A DNA stretch of 64,000 nt. Origin: CAYJLC01 sp044426345 (GTDB lineage Bacteria; Bacillota; Clostridia; Oscillospirales; Butyricicoccaceae). Numbering within the stretch: the first letter of the stretch is position 1; each line of letters opens with the position of its first letter. The notes beneath the pieces are model-generated. The model saw only the letters and a program-made list of their open reading frames with translations. It was not told the origin of the DNA and made no database searches. Where the stretch lies: contig JAWXUP010000003.1 in NCBI GenBank assembly GCA_044426345.1, positions 1 through 64,000 on the forward strand, in the 5' to 3' direction. The position numbers and the translations under genes were made by a program. Below are positions 36,818 to 45,310 of the stretch, in pieces.

Positions 36818-37106
36818 GGTTAAACCCCCTAAAATTTAGCGATATCACTCGCTTATCTGTAAATTAGTATATCATTTTGATTTACTAAAATCTTCAAGAT
36901 GGAGTAAAACATATGTTAGATTATTATAAAGTTTATAGCATATTTGTTAATTATCAATAATTACATATTTGTGTAATTATTACAAAAAACCAAGTTAAAA
37001 ACTATGTAGAACAACCAATTTCTGGTGTTTTTATTTTTTATAGTGATTTTTACATAGATTTAATAATCCGATTTTTGTACGCTAATATTTTTTATTTCAT
37101 AAAAAA
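36818..37106. other. Gene-free region upstream of the alkaline phosphatase
   Basis: AT-rich. A reverse-strand TATACT (36866-36871) is a possible -10 for the phosphatase gene. GCGATATCACTCGC (36839-36852) can form a small stem near the transcription start. I found no clear Pho box. Confidence 0.4.
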
Positions 37107-37130
37107 TGGGCGAACACTGTTCGCCCCTAC
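37107..37130. repeat. GC-rich hairpin repeat beside sigK
   Basis: GGGCGAACACTGTTCGCCC is a perfect stem of the family seen at 2.7 and 11.4 kb. It lies 11 bp after the sigK stop and may end that transcript. It is the last copy before the putative skin element. Confidence 0.6.
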
Positions 37131-37140
37131 TATATTTGTA

Positions 37141-37491
37141 CTATAAATCAACTGCCAATTTTTCCAACGCTTTTTTCTCAATACGACTAACATATGAACG
37201 TGAAATATTATATTTTGTCGATATTTCTCGTTGCGTAAGCGCCTCTATGCCACATAAACCATATCTTAAAATAATAATTTCTCGTTCACGCTTGGTGAGT
37301 CTGGTATTAAGGTTGCGTTCGAGCATTTTGTAACTATCCTCATTTTCAACCTGCGATAAACCGATATCTTCCGTAGCGATTGTATCAATAAGGGATAAGG
37401 TGTTTCCATTTTTGTCAGTGTCGATTGGTTCGGATAACGAGATTTCCGATAATATCTTTTTAGTCGAGCGAAAATGCATTAGGATTTCATT
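37141..37491 (-). CDS. sigK: RNA polymerase sigma-K factor, 3' half only (split gene)
   Basis: The 116 residues from NEILMHFRSTKK to the end cover sigma region 2.4 onward, region 3 (EPIDTDKNGNTLSLID) and region 4 with its helix-turn-helix (LTQREISTKYNISRSYVSRIEKKAL). This is the late mother-cell factor sigma-K. The codons upstream of Asn-Glu in the same frame have no sigma homology and lie inside the recombinase gene. The break point equals that of split sigK genes in Bacillus subtilis and Clostridioides difficile. The 5' half must be elsewhere, and an active factor would need DNA excision. SpoIVB at 10.3 kb fits the pathway. Confidence 0.88.
   Translation of the reverse strand, partial: NEILMHFRSTKKILSEISLSEPIDTDKNGNTLSLIDTIATEDIGLSQVENEDSYKMLERNLNTRLTKREREIIILRYGLCGIEALTQREISTKYNISRSYVSRIEKKALEKLAVDL
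37486..37491 (-). other. Putative att core of the skin-type element
   Basis: On the reverse strand AATGAA encodes the first Asn-Glu of the sigK fragment and also contains the recombinase stop (TGA, 37487-37489). AATGA is the 5-bp crossover core known from the B. subtilis skin element. Because the stop lies in the core, the recombinase frame would end the same way in the integrated and excised forms. Confidence 0.65.
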
Positions 37492-39175
37492 TGTTATCCG
37501 TGTAAAATGGCTCAAAATTGTTAAGGTTAAGCTCTTTTGAGTCAATTTCAGAGCCATATACGTAAATATTTACATTTTCGCCGTCCCAAGAAACTTTTTT
37601 GACGAAAGTTTTAAGCGCAGAGCGTTTTTGTTCGACACTCATTGTGTCAAAAGTTTTCGCAAAGCTTTTCAAAATATCACGCAGTAAATCAAATTCCACG
37701 TCTGACAGCATATGTTCTTTTGTAAGGTTTTCAAGGTCTGAAATTTTTGTTGTTAGTGTTGCACTTTTCTCGCTTAGCTCATCAATTTCATCTAAAATAT
37801 GTTGCTCTGCAGGTGTACCTTGCGCTTTTGCTAGTGAAGTTATCAGTGACTTTATATTTTGGTCGGTTTCTTTTAAGCTTTCTTTATAATTTTCAAGCTC
37901 GTTTTCATAATTTTTATCTAAAAACAACTTTTTCTTGCCTTGTTCTAGACTTTTTATAAATTCGCTAGAGTCTTCACTTAACTTTTTGATTTCTTCGCAC
38001 ACCATTTTGTCCAAAAGATTGCCATTCGGGTTTTTCATTTTACAATTATGGCTTTTGCTTTTTTCCTTTGTCGAACATAAATAGCTGTAAATAAACTCTC
38101 CGTCAGCGTTTTTACGTTGCGATAATTTAGGACGCATATAGTCACCACAATTTGCGCAACGAAGTATGCCAGAAAGCAGTGCAACATGGCTTTTGGGTTT
38201 TCTGTATGATTTCGATTTATTTTGCTCAAGATTTTTCTGCACCTTAATCCACATATCAGAATTGATAATACCATCATGTTTGCCAACAGCGATTATCCAG
38301 TCTGAAATCGCACGAGTTTCGTTGGTTTTTCCACGTTTTTGGATTGTGCGATTATAAACCATCATTCCGTGAACACCGTCAAAATCTTCTATGTTAGAGA
38401 ACAATTCTACCGACTGAGTTTGAAAATAATCATAAGAGCGTTCATCGGCTATCATATAAACTGGGTTTTCTAGGATATTTTTTATAGAAAATCTGGTAAA
38501 TACTCTCCCCATTTTAGTTTTTATATTATTTTGAAGTAAGTAAGTTTCAGTAGCAGTTATCGAGTTTGTTTCAATGAATTTTGCGAAAATAAGTCTTACT
38601 AAAGCTACTTCATCTTCTTTTGGAGATAGTTTATATGACTTATGCACCTTGCCGTCGATGGTCACCTTTTCAACAGGTTGTGAACTATATCCAGTCGGCG
38701 TAATTCCACCAAGCCAACGTCCAGTTTTTGCAAGCTCGTGCATATTATCTCGAATACGCTCGGCGATTGTTTCACGTTCTAGTTGAGAGAAAACTGATGC
38801 GATGTACATCATAGCACGCCCCATAGGGCTAGACGTATCGAACTGTTCTTTTATCGAGATAAAACCGATTTCAAGGCGAGTTAAGTCGTCGATTAATTTC
38901 GCAAAATCACCTATGTTACGAGAAATTCTATCCAGTCGGTAGCACACGATGTGCGAGATTTCTTTGTTATTTGCGCATTTTATAAGCTCTTTAAATTGTG
39001 GACGTTCTAAATGTCCACCAGAATAACCTTCGTCCTCGAACACTAAAACCTCGATATTACTGTCAAAATGCAGTGAAATATATTGTCTGCAAAGCTCGAT
39101 TTGGTTGTCGATGCTCTCACCTTTGCCTGTAAATTTCGATTTTCTAGAATATATTGCAATTTTTTTAGATTTCAT
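37487..39175 (-). CDS. Large serine recombinase, SpoIVCA-like
   Basis: A 562-aa large serine recombinase. The catalytic domain has Ser10 in YSRKS and the YRLDRISRN and GRAMMYIASVFSQLERE segments. A recombinase domain follows, then a zinc ribbon (CANCGDYMRP, about residue 338) with further Cys, and a C-terminal coiled coil (about 415-500). It should excise the element from sigK by site-specific recombination. Upstream is a sigma-A-like promoter (TTTTCA, 17 bp, TATACT on the reverse strand); I do not see a convincing sigma-E consensus, although the -10 region resembles one. The start has a GGAGG ribosome binding site. Confidence 0.88.
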   Translation of the reverse strand: MKSKKIAIYSRKSKFTGKGESIDNQIELCRQYISLHFDSNIEVLVFEDEGYSGGHLERPQFKELIKCANNKEISHIVCYRLDRISRNIGDFAKLIDDLTRLEIGFISIKEQFDTSSPMGRAMMYIASVFSQLERETIAERIRDNMHELAKTGRWLGGITPTGYSSQPVEKVTIDGKVHKSYKLSPKEDEVALVRLIFAKFIETNSITATETYLLQNNIKTKMGRVFTRFSIKNILENPVYMIADERSYDYFQTQSVELFSNIEDFDGVHGMMVYNRTIQKRGKTNETRAISDWIIAVGKHDGIINSDMWIKVQKNLEQNKSKSYRKPKSHVALLSGILRCANCGDYMRPKLSQRKNADGEFIYSYLCSTKEKSKSHNCKMKNPNGNLLDKMVCEEIKKLSEDSSEFIKSLEQGKKKLFLDKNYENELENYKESLKETDQNIKSLITSLAKAQGTPAEQHILDEIDELSEKSATLTTKISDLENLTKEHMLSDVEFDLLRDILKSFAKTFDTMSVEQKRSALKTFVKKVSWDGENVNIYVYGSEIDSKELNLNNFEPFYTDNK

Positions 39176-39293
39176 AACAAACCTCCATTTGATACTCTTT
39201 ATTTAAGTATATCATAATGGATTTGATTTGAAAAGTATTAGTTTTATAATAAATAAGTAAACCCTCCTATTTACTAGCAATAGGAGGGCCAAA

Positions 39294-40586
39294 TTATAGC
39301 AATTCACAAGTTTTCGCCGCAAGATAAAGTGGAATATTCGTAATTTCACCGTCTTTTTTATAGTTTAGTCGAGAAAATCGAATTGCTGTCGCTGGTTTTT
39401 TCGCTTTAATATAATTTTTCAAGCTGGCACCACCGACAACATCTCCAGATTTCACTTCAACAGGTATTATTTCGCCTTTGTGTTGTAAAATAAAATCAAT
39501 TTCTAAGTTGTTTTCAGCAAAATAATGCGCGCCAACGTCAAACTGATTTTTCATTTGTTGTAAAACAAAATTTTCAATCAACGCACCTTTAAATTGATAA
39601 TCTGATTTAAGTAAAATAAACGAGTTTTCGATACCTGCCATTTGTTTTAGCAGTCCAGTATCGAATAAATAAAGCTTAAAATTATTCAGCACCTCAAAGG
39701 CTGCAAGTGGATGCTCGGCTTTTGACACGTTATAAATCCTGTTTACCATACCAGCCGATGCAAGCCATTCGATAGCATCTTCAAATTCTCTGGCTCTCGC
39801 ACCTTGTTTAATTGTTCCGAAAACAAATTTATGATTTTCTTTTGCTAGTTGCGAAACAATACTTCGAAATACCATTAAAATTCGCCCACTATTAACATTA
39901 CCGTTATGTTTTGCAAAATCGTTTTCGTATATCTCGATAAGTTCTTTTTGAATGGTTACCAGACTTTGTGGGTCTTTGTCATTCGCCCAACTATTTACAC
40001 ATTCAGGCATTCCACCTATGATTAAATAATAATCAAATGCTTCGAGTAGTTTTTTGTGGAAAATTTCCTCAATTACGCTGTCTTTTTTTATAGATAAGTA
40101 GTATTCATAAAGTGGTTTATCAATAACTGCTAAAAATTCGTCAAAATTTAAAGGTGACATCGAAACTAGGTTTACCATACCGACTGGATATGATTTCGGC
40201 TTAGCTAAAAGAGTACCAAGCAAACTGCCTGCTACTATAATATGATATTCGTTTGCTTTTTCATAAAAATATTTCAAGCTATTCAAAGCGTGAGAACACT
40301 CTTGAATTTCGTCTAAAATTATAAGCGTTTCGCCTGCAATAATTTTAACACCAGACAAAAGTCCAAGTAATTCTATTATTCTGTGTGGATTTTTGTTGCC
40401 TTCAAAAATCGAAGACAGTTCTTGCTCCTCATCAAAGTTAAAATATACATAATTTTTGTAATATCTTTTGCCAAATTCTTTCATAAGCCAAGTTTTTCCA
40501 ACCTGTCTTGCACCTTTTATAATAAGTGGTTTACGATTATTACTTTCTTTCCAAGAAGTAAGTTTTTGCATTGCGTTTCTTTCCAT
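39294..40586 (-). CDS. AAA ATPase with DUF4143 nuclease-like domain
   Basis: A 430-aa protein of the AAA_14/DUF4143 family. Walker A is KGARQVGKTW near residue 30, Walker B is LIILDEIQE near 93, and sensor-like GSLLGTL follows. The C-terminal DUF4143 part ends in an EIDFILQHKGEIIPVEVKSG motif typical of a PD-(D/E)XK nuclease fold. Such proteins are widespread accessory genes with an unclear role, possibly in defence or stress. A GTG upstream overlaps the ribosome binding site, so the ATG at 40586 is used. Four phased iterons lie upstream. Confidence 0.8.
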   Translation of the reverse strand: MERNAMQKLTSWKESNNRKPLIIKGARQVGKTWLMKEFGKRYYKNYVYFNFDEEQELSSIFEGNKNPHRIIELLGLLSGVKIIAGETLIILDEIQECSHALNSLKYFYEKANEYHIIVAGSLLGTLLAKPKSYPVGMVNLVSMSPLNFDEFLAVIDKPLYEYYLSIKKDSVIEEIFHKKLLEAFDYYLIIGGMPECVNSWANDKDPQSLVTIQKELIEIYENDFAKHNGNVNSGRILMVFRSIVSQLAKENHKFVFGTIKQGARAREFEDAIEWLASAGMVNRIYNVSKAEHPLAAFEVLNNFKLYLFDTGLLKQMAGIENSFILLKSDYQFKGALIENFVLQQMKNQFDVGAHYFAENNLEIDFILQHKGEIIPVEVKSGDVVGGASLKNYIKAKKPATAIRFSRLNYKKDGEITNIPLYLAAKTCELL

Positions 40587-40649
40587 AATAAACCTCACTT
40601 TAATATTCTAATTATATACTACCATATATTATGCGTATTTTCAATATGA

Positions 40650-40760
40650 TTTACACATTTTTCTCAAGAATTAATAAGTAGTTTTACACGTTTTTATTAG
40701 TTATTAAAGTTATTATTTACACGTTTTAGTTATAAATAATATATAAATTTTACACATTTT
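40650..40760. repeat. Four 12-bp iterons at an exact 33-bp pitch
   Basis: TTTACAC(A/G)TTTT occurs at 40650-40661, 40683-40694, 40716-40727 and 40749-40760. All start points differ by exactly 33 bp (about three helical turns), while the 21-bp spacers differ in sequence. The array lies directly upstream of the promoter region of the DUF4143 gene (reverse-strand TTGAAA near 40640). Confidence 0.75.
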
Positions 40761-40778
40761 TATAAATTGGCAAAAAAT

Positions 40779-40802
40779 AAAGACGAAAATTACTTCGTCT
40801 TT
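40779..40802 (-). terminator. Terminator after the 365-aa hypothetical gene
   Basis: AAAGACGAA (40779-40787) pairs with TTCGTCTTT (40794-40802) and is followed on the reverse strand by a T-rich run. Confidence 0.7.
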
Positions 40803-40856
40803 AGATTAGTTTAAAATTTCATCAAAATTAAGCACTGAGTCAAAAGAAAAATTTCA

Positions 40857-41954
40857 TTATCCACTGATGATTTCTAGTTTTTCACGCTCTAATTTTTTTA
40901 TTTTTTCCATCAAATCATCATATTCACTAAATATTTCTACAATCTCTGTATCATCATCAAAGCTCGGTCTCATGCTATATTGTCTGTTTAAAACAAAGGT
41001 TTTTTCGACTTTTTCAAATTTAACTTTTATTTTAGTTCCATTTTGTATGATAACTTCGCCTATGCCAAAACCTTTAAAAGTCACTTTAATTCCTTCTAGC
41101 GATATGCCATTAAAAGCATCTGTTTGAACTTCGAGTTGTCGGATTTGATTGTCGATATTCTCGATTTTTTCTTTTTTTATTTGTTCTTCTTTTGCTCGTA
41201 ATTCATTTAGTGTATAATTTTTTATGCTTTGTGTTTTGCTTATATGCTGCAAATTATTGTAAAAATTATAAGTTCTTGCACAATACATCAAATCAAAAAC
41301 TAAAATATTATTATTTTTATCCGCGTAATAACCATCACCTCTTAAATCCTGATGTTTACTAATCAAATCTTGGTGTTCATTTAAAGCATCACGAATAATC
41401 TTGCAAAAATCATAGTATTTTTCAAGACTAAAATTTGCACCTGAACCGATTTCAATGCCATATTCAATAACTGTAGCAAATTCATTTACTTCGCTATATT
41501 TATAGAGAAAATTATCATCTGGAGAATGCAACGTTAAGTATGTAATAGCAGATTTTCTATCTTGTTTATACTTCCAAGATTGTGGAAAATATTTTTGCAA
41601 CACCTTATCTATACCCACTAAAAATGTATCTATTTGATTTTCTCTTTGTCTAATATCGCCGTTATCATTTGCAAATAAAACGTCTTCAAATAGCCTTTGC
41701 ACTTCGGCCGGATCTTTTTCTAAAACTTTAATCAGACCAGTCCCTTGTGCCGTGCGACCATCATTTAACAAAAGCGAGCATTTATTGAGTGCTGTTGGCA
41801 TTTTTTCTTCAAAAGATAAGCTATCATCTGTCCAAATTTTTCTAAAATTCTCAACAGCTTCCCACTTGAATATTTCTTCGTGTTCCTTATTATTTACAAG
41901 CTCTATATTTTCAAGATACCTGTCAATAATTTTATGCAGATTTTCCTTGTTCAT
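40857..41954 (-). CDS. Hypothetical protein
   Basis: A 365-aa soluble protein I do not recognise. The N-terminal two thirds look alpha-helical and carry aromatic-rich patches (FPQSWKYKQDRKSAITYLTLHSPDDNFLYKYSEV with its D-x-x-F-L-Y-K-Y end). A coiled coil follows (about 240-280, rich in Lys/Glu). Near the C-terminus is a small beta domain (KVTFKGFGIGEVIIQNGTKIKVKFE), then another helix. It has a good ribosome binding site (AAGGAG) and its own terminator. It sits between the iteron array and a permease pair, without evident partners. Confidence 0.55.
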   Translation of the reverse strand: MNKENLHKIIDRYLENIELVNNKEHEEIFKWEAVENFRKIWTDDSLSFEEKMPTALNKCSLLLNDGRTAQGTGLIKVLEKDPAEVQRLFEDVLFANDNGDIRQRENQIDTFLVGIDKVLQKYFPQSWKYKQDRKSAITYLTLHSPDDNFLYKYSEVNEFATVIEYGIEIGSGANFSLEKYYDFCKIIRDALNEHQDLISKHQDLRGDGYYADKNNNILVFDLMYCARTYNFYNNLQHISKTQSIKNYTLNELRAKEEQIKKEKIENIDNQIRQLEVQTDAFNGISLEGIKVTFKGFGIGEVIIQNGTKIKVKFEKVEKTFVLNRQYSMRPSFDDDTEIVEIFSEYDDLMEKIKKLEREKLEIISG

Positions 41955-41996
41955 AATATCTCCTTAATCAAAGTAAACGTAACGTAATTTTATCTT

Positions 41997-42533
41997 CTAA
42001 ATCTCGCCTTGAGCTATCCTATAAACTTGCTCTTTTTCCTCTTTTTTAAGGGATTTTTCGACCACAAAAGCGATGGCGATTATGCCAAAAATATTAATTA
42101 AAAGCCTTGTCGCTGCGAAATTCAAACCTAAACTGGCAGCCTCGAACGTAAGCAGTGGAATTTTCGCTGTAGACCACGCGCCGATAAAGATGAATGTGTT
42201 AAATAGACTAGAGCCTTTTTTAAGCATAACCGTTGCAACTGGAAATGCTGCATATAGTGGTCCTGCAGCTGCAGCTCCTAGTGCAAATGCGATTGCAATG
42301 CCTTTTGCACCACTTCCCTTGCCTAAAAATTTCATCATAGTTTCCTTGTCAACCCACACGTCGAGCAGTCCTAACAGGACGAAAATTGGTGGTATTACAC
42401 ACAGCATTTCGGTTAAATTAGACTTCGTAAGTTCGAACGAAGATGCGCCGATTTCTGGCAAAATCAGTCCGATTACAATATTTACAGCTACTAAAATCAA
42501 GAAAACACAGTATCTTTTGAGTATTTTTTTCAT
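41997..42533 (-). CDS. Permease half (ArsP_1/DUF318-type), C-terminal-like
   Basis: A 178-aa membrane protein with about five helices and the loop LGAAAAGPLYAAFPVA, similar to one repeat of the ArsP_1 (DUF318) permeases. Full-length members have two such repeats in one chain, whereas here two adjacent genes overlapping by 4 bp (ATGA) encode one half each. The pair probably forms a heterodimer. Some relatives export organoarsenicals, but the substrate here is unknown. Confidence 0.7.
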   Translation of the reverse strand: MKKILKRYCVFLILVAVNIVIGLILPEIGASSFELTKSNLTEMLCVIPPIFVLLGLLDVWVDKETMMKFLGKGSGAKGIAIAFALGAAAAGPLYAAFPVATVMLKKGSSLFNTFIFIGAWSTAKIPLLTFEAASLGLNFAATRLLINIFGIIAIAFVVEKSLKKEEKEQVYRIAQGEI

Positions 42534-43006
42534 ATCACTACCCCCATAATAAATGCGACTAATAGCGAGAAAACGAACGCCGAAAGGTTACGCATAATGG
42601 CTACTTTTTTGCCAAAAGTTTTAATTTCCATTGGCAAAGTTACAAAACCGACCATCATGAGCGTCGATACGAATGCTGCTATTTGCGAAACGCCAGCACC
42701 ACTTTCGAGTAACGCTGCAGCTAGTGGAAACGCAACAAAACCAGGAATTAGCGTGATTGCACCGATAAAAGCAGCCATTAAAATTCCCAAAATACCAGAG
42801 TCTGCTCCAAGTAATTTCGTGATAGTTTCGGTGTCTAGTACGCTTAGCATAATGCCGATTACGATTATAATTGACAAAAATTGTGGGAGTATATTTTCAA
42901 ATGATTTCCACGCTTTTTTCAATGCTTGTTTGGTTTTTTTCTTGCTTTTTACAAACGAAATCGCAAGCCCTGTGATAGCACAGGCGTATAATATGTACGT
43001 AAACAT
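42530..43006 (-). CDS. Permease half (ArsP_1/DUF318-type), N-terminal-like
   Basis: A 158-aa membrane protein with four or five helices and the matching loop FIGAITLIPGFVAFPLAAALLE. The ATG at 43006 has an AGAGGAGA ribosome binding site; an upstream start adding 12 residues is weaker. Translational coupling to the second half supports joint function. No metal-responsive regulator is adjacent. Confidence 0.7.
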   Translation of the reverse strand: MFTYILYACAITGLAISFVKSKKKTKQALKKAWKSFENILPQFLSIIIVIGIMLSVLDTETITKLLGADSGILGILMAAFIGAITLIPGFVAFPLAAALLESGAGVSQIAAFVSTLMMVGFVTLPMEIKTFGKKVAIMRNLSAFVFSLLVAFIMGVVI

Positions 43007-43094
43007 TTCTCCTCTTTTCTGTGTTTTTTGGGATTTTAACACAAGTTTTTATACGAAATATAAAAAAGCAGACGACCAAAGCCGTCTGCAAAGA

Positions 43095-43325
43095 TTAAGA
43101 AGCTAATTTTTGATACTCAAATACTCCAATATCTAAAACTATTGGAACTAATTTATCAAGAATTTCTTCTAGTTTTCTTGACACGTTAAGGTCGTAAGAC
43201 ACTTCACCACACTGGTCGCAAACCAATGACGGTACGTTTTTAATTATGATAATACAAGAATCCACTTCAATCATAAAAGTCGATAATTTATGCTCAAGCG
43301 AGCCTTTGCACATAAAACAAGTCAT
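43095..43325 (-). CDS. YgiT-type zinc-finger protein (orphan antitoxin-like)
   Basis: The 76-aa protein has two CxxC pairs (CFMCKG at residues 3-8; CDQCGEVSY near 36-44) spaced as in the zinc finger of MqsA/YgiT antitoxins. The helix-turn-helix domain of full MqsA is absent. Such short proteins normally follow a DUF4258-type or MqsR-like toxin, and none is next to it, so it is an orphan or the remnant of a toxin-antitoxin pair. Confidence 0.7.
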   Translation of the reverse strand: MTCFMCKGSLEHKLSTFMIEVDSCIIIIKNVPSLVCDQCGEVSYDLNVSRKLEEILDKLVPIVLDIGVFEYQKLAS

Positions 43326-43495
43326 AATATTAACCTTTTCACAAATAATTCTGTCTATATTCCATAGTATACCACAAAAAATTGAAAAATAAAAGCAGAT
43401 TTTATATTATAAATTATTTAGATACCCTCAGTTTGAACTATCCGGAATTTCTGAATAGTTGCCAGTTCTTGCAATTCACAAACTTCAATCTTAAC

Positions 43496-43759
43496 CTAAA
43501 AGTCATAATGTGACCACAAGCTGATTATTTTGACTTTTTTATCATCTTCATAAACTTGATACACCAGTCTATGCTTGATATTTATTCTACGTGAAAACGC
43601 ACCTTGTAAGTCGCCTTGCAATTTTTCAAACGTTGGTGGATTTTGATATGGATTTTCTTTTAATAGTTCAATAAGCATTTTTGCTTTTTTATCAAGATTT
43701 ATACTTTTCAGTTTCGGAATGTCTTGCACGGCTTTTTTTGTGTATAAAATCTCATACAT
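43496..43759 (-). CDS. YoeB/Txe-family toxin
   Basis: An 87-aa RelE-fold mRNA interferase: an N-terminal YTKKAVQDIPKLK helix, the PPTFEKLQGDLQGAFSRRIN segment, HRLVYQV, and the C-terminal SLWSHYDF typical of YoeB. Toxins of this family cut mRNA on the ribosome. The start at 43759 overlaps the antitoxin stop by one base (TAATG); a GTG two codons upstream is unlikely. Confidence 0.88.
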   Translation of the reverse strand: MYEILYTKKAVQDIPKLKSINLDKKAKMLIELLKENPYQNPPTFEKLQGDLQGAFSRRINIKHRLVYQVYEDDKKVKIISLWSHYDF

Positions 43760-44007
43760 TACCACTGTACCTCATCTTCCAAAATACAATCTTCAAGAGG
43801 CGTTGCAAGTCCTTGCACGATTTTTTCTTTAAGCGCAGGGTTCGAGTTTACGTATGCAGTTTCAATTAGACTGTTGTATTCGTCTTCGCTTAAAATTACA
43901 GCATTACCATCTTTAGTGCTAATATTTAGTGGTTCGCCCCATTTTATCGTCTGCCCAAGCATTTCAAAAATGTTCTTTCTGAAATTTGTAATATTAGTAT
44001 TAATCAT
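43759..44007 (-). CDS. Phd/YefM-family antitoxin
   Basis: The 82-aa antitoxin has the Phd/YefM N-terminal DNA-binding fold (TNITNFRKNIFEMLGQTI, then NAVILSEDEYNSLIET) and a C-terminal tail that wraps the toxin. It lies directly upstream of the YoeB gene in one operon and should repress it. A ribosome binding site (GGAGGTG) precedes the ATG. Confidence 0.88.
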   Translation of the reverse strand: MINTNITNFRKNIFEMLGQTIKWGEPLNISTKDGNAVILSEDEYNSLIETAYVNSNPALKEKIVQGLATPLEDCILEDEVQW

Positions 44008-44214
44008 AATTGCACCTCCTATATATGTACATTATAACGTACACTAAAACTTATGTCAATATATTAATAGTATATGTGATTTTTGAAATTAAATTTAAAA
44101 ATTTTTCTGTTAATATCCCACTAAAAAGCAAATTCCCTCGTATGAATAATTTCTAAGTGCAAATAATTAAATTATGGTGTATACTTAAGAAAAGTTATCA
44201 AGGAGTTTTATAAA

Positions 44215-44646
44215 ATGAAATACAACAAAGACGATTTAAAGCAAAAATTAACCGAAATTCAGTATCACGTTACCCAAGAAAACGGCACAGAATCGCCATA
44301 CACAAATGAATACGATGACGTTTTTGAAGACGGAATTTACGTCGATATTGTCAGTGGTAAGCCATTATTTTCATCAAAAGATAAGTACAATTCCGGCTGT
44401 GGCTGGCCTGCTTTTTCAAAACCGATTGACGATGAAAGCGTGCGTGAAAAACACGATTCTAGCTATGGAATGACACGCACCGAAGTTCGTAGCGAAGACG
44501 CCGACTCGCATTTAGGTCACGTTTTTGATGATGGTCCACGTGAGCTTGGCGGTATGAGATATTGCATAAATTCGGCAGCGCTTAGGTTTATTCCGAAAGA
44601 TGAGATGGCGCAGCAAGGCTATGGCGAGTTTTTGGATATGGTGTAA
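44215..44646 (+). CDS. msrB: Peptide-methionine (R)-S-oxide reductase
   Basis: A 143-aa MsrB enzyme that repairs oxidised methionine. The family signature CGWPAFSKPI and the catalytic Cys in GGMRYCINSAALRF are present. The two CxxC zinc-binding pairs found in some MsrB are missing, so this is the zinc-free form. It has its own -10 (TATACT, just before the ribosome binding site AAGGAG) and a downstream terminator. It is the most housekeeping-like gene inside the putative skin element. Confidence 0.92.
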   Translation: MKYNKDDLKQKLTEIQYHVTQENGTESPYTNEYDDVFEDGIYVDIVSGKPLFSSKDKYNSGCGWPAFSKPIDDESVREKHDSSYGMTRTEVRSEDADSHLGHVFDDGPRELGGMRYCINSAALRFIPKDEMAQQGYGEFLDMV

Positions 44647-44651
44647 AAAAG

Positions 44652-44683
44652 TCCTCCTGTGAGTGAAATCATAGGAGGATTTT
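44652..44683 (+). terminator. msrB terminator
   Basis: TCCTCCTGTG pairs with CATAGGAGGA (44652-44661 with 44670-44679, one G-T pair) and is followed by TTTT. Confidence 0.75.
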
Positions 44684-44776
44684 GCTAACCAAAATTAACC
44701 TACAAATTTAAAATAAATATTGAAAAGCAGGTTGATTTATGATAAAATGAATGTACTAAGATATGGAGGTAATTTT

Positions 44777-45310
44777 ATGGAAAACACTGTAATGCACGAA
44801 TACAAAAATTTGCTGGAAAAACTTCAAAATTTGCAATCAAATCTACAAACTTTGCCACAAGGTTACATTTCCAAAAAAACTATACGTGGTCAACAATATT
44901 TTTACCTTCAGCACAGAGAAAACGGAAAAATTATAAGTAAATACATCAAAAAAAGCGACATTGTGAGCGTAAAATCTCAAATTGAGCTATATAAAAAGAG
45001 CAAAGCTGAACTTCCAATGATAAAAAATCGTCTGTCTGAACTTGAGCAAGCAGCGAAATTACTTGATAAAAATCTAAGCCGAAAACTTGCAGTTTTAAAG
45101 TTATCTTTCAATATGGACTCGCTGACTACCGAGCAAAAAAACGACAGCATTTCTTTCGCTAATTCAATGAATGCAATTGAGGGTGTTTTTGCAAGTGCTA
45201 CCACGCAAACTAAAATCACCGACTGGGAAAAAGGCGCAAAAACTTTCGTGTCAGTTTTTAACGAAACGCTTTCGATGTACGGATTTGAGACGGAGGTAGA
45301 CAATGCGTGA
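44777..45310 (+). CDS. Hypothetical protein, likely partner of the Fic protein
   Basis: A 177-aa mostly helical protein. The first part has a Q-rich coiled region and a small beta unit (GYISKKTIRGQQYFYLQHRENGKI) like those in DUF6788-type proteins. The last part carries SMNAIEG, one residue off the S-x-x-x-E-G motif by which Fic antitoxins block the ATP site. It overlaps the downstream fic gene by 8 bp, the usual antitoxin-toxin arrangement. A GGAGGT ribosome binding site fits the ATG at 44777. The antitoxin role is inferred. Confidence 0.55.
   Translation: MENTVMHEYKNLLEKLQNLQSNLQTLPQGYISKKTIRGQQYFYLQHRENGKIISKYIKKSDIVSVKSQIELYKKSKAELPMIKNRLSELEQAAKLLDKNLSRKLAVLKLSFNMDSLTTEQKNDSISFANSMNAIEGVFASATTQTKITDWEKGAKTFVSVFNETLSMYGFETEVDNA

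Noticed and set aside
40650..40760. The 33-bp-pitch repeats as a small CRISPR array
   Set aside because: The repeats are only 12 bp and AT-rich, and the 21-bp spacers are AT-rich intergenic-like sequence; an iteron or operator array is more plausible.
44215..44646. msrB as evidence against a mobile element
   Set aside because: msrB is a common cargo gene and lies between toxin-antitoxin-like modules; one housekeeping-like gene does not define chromosomal backbone.
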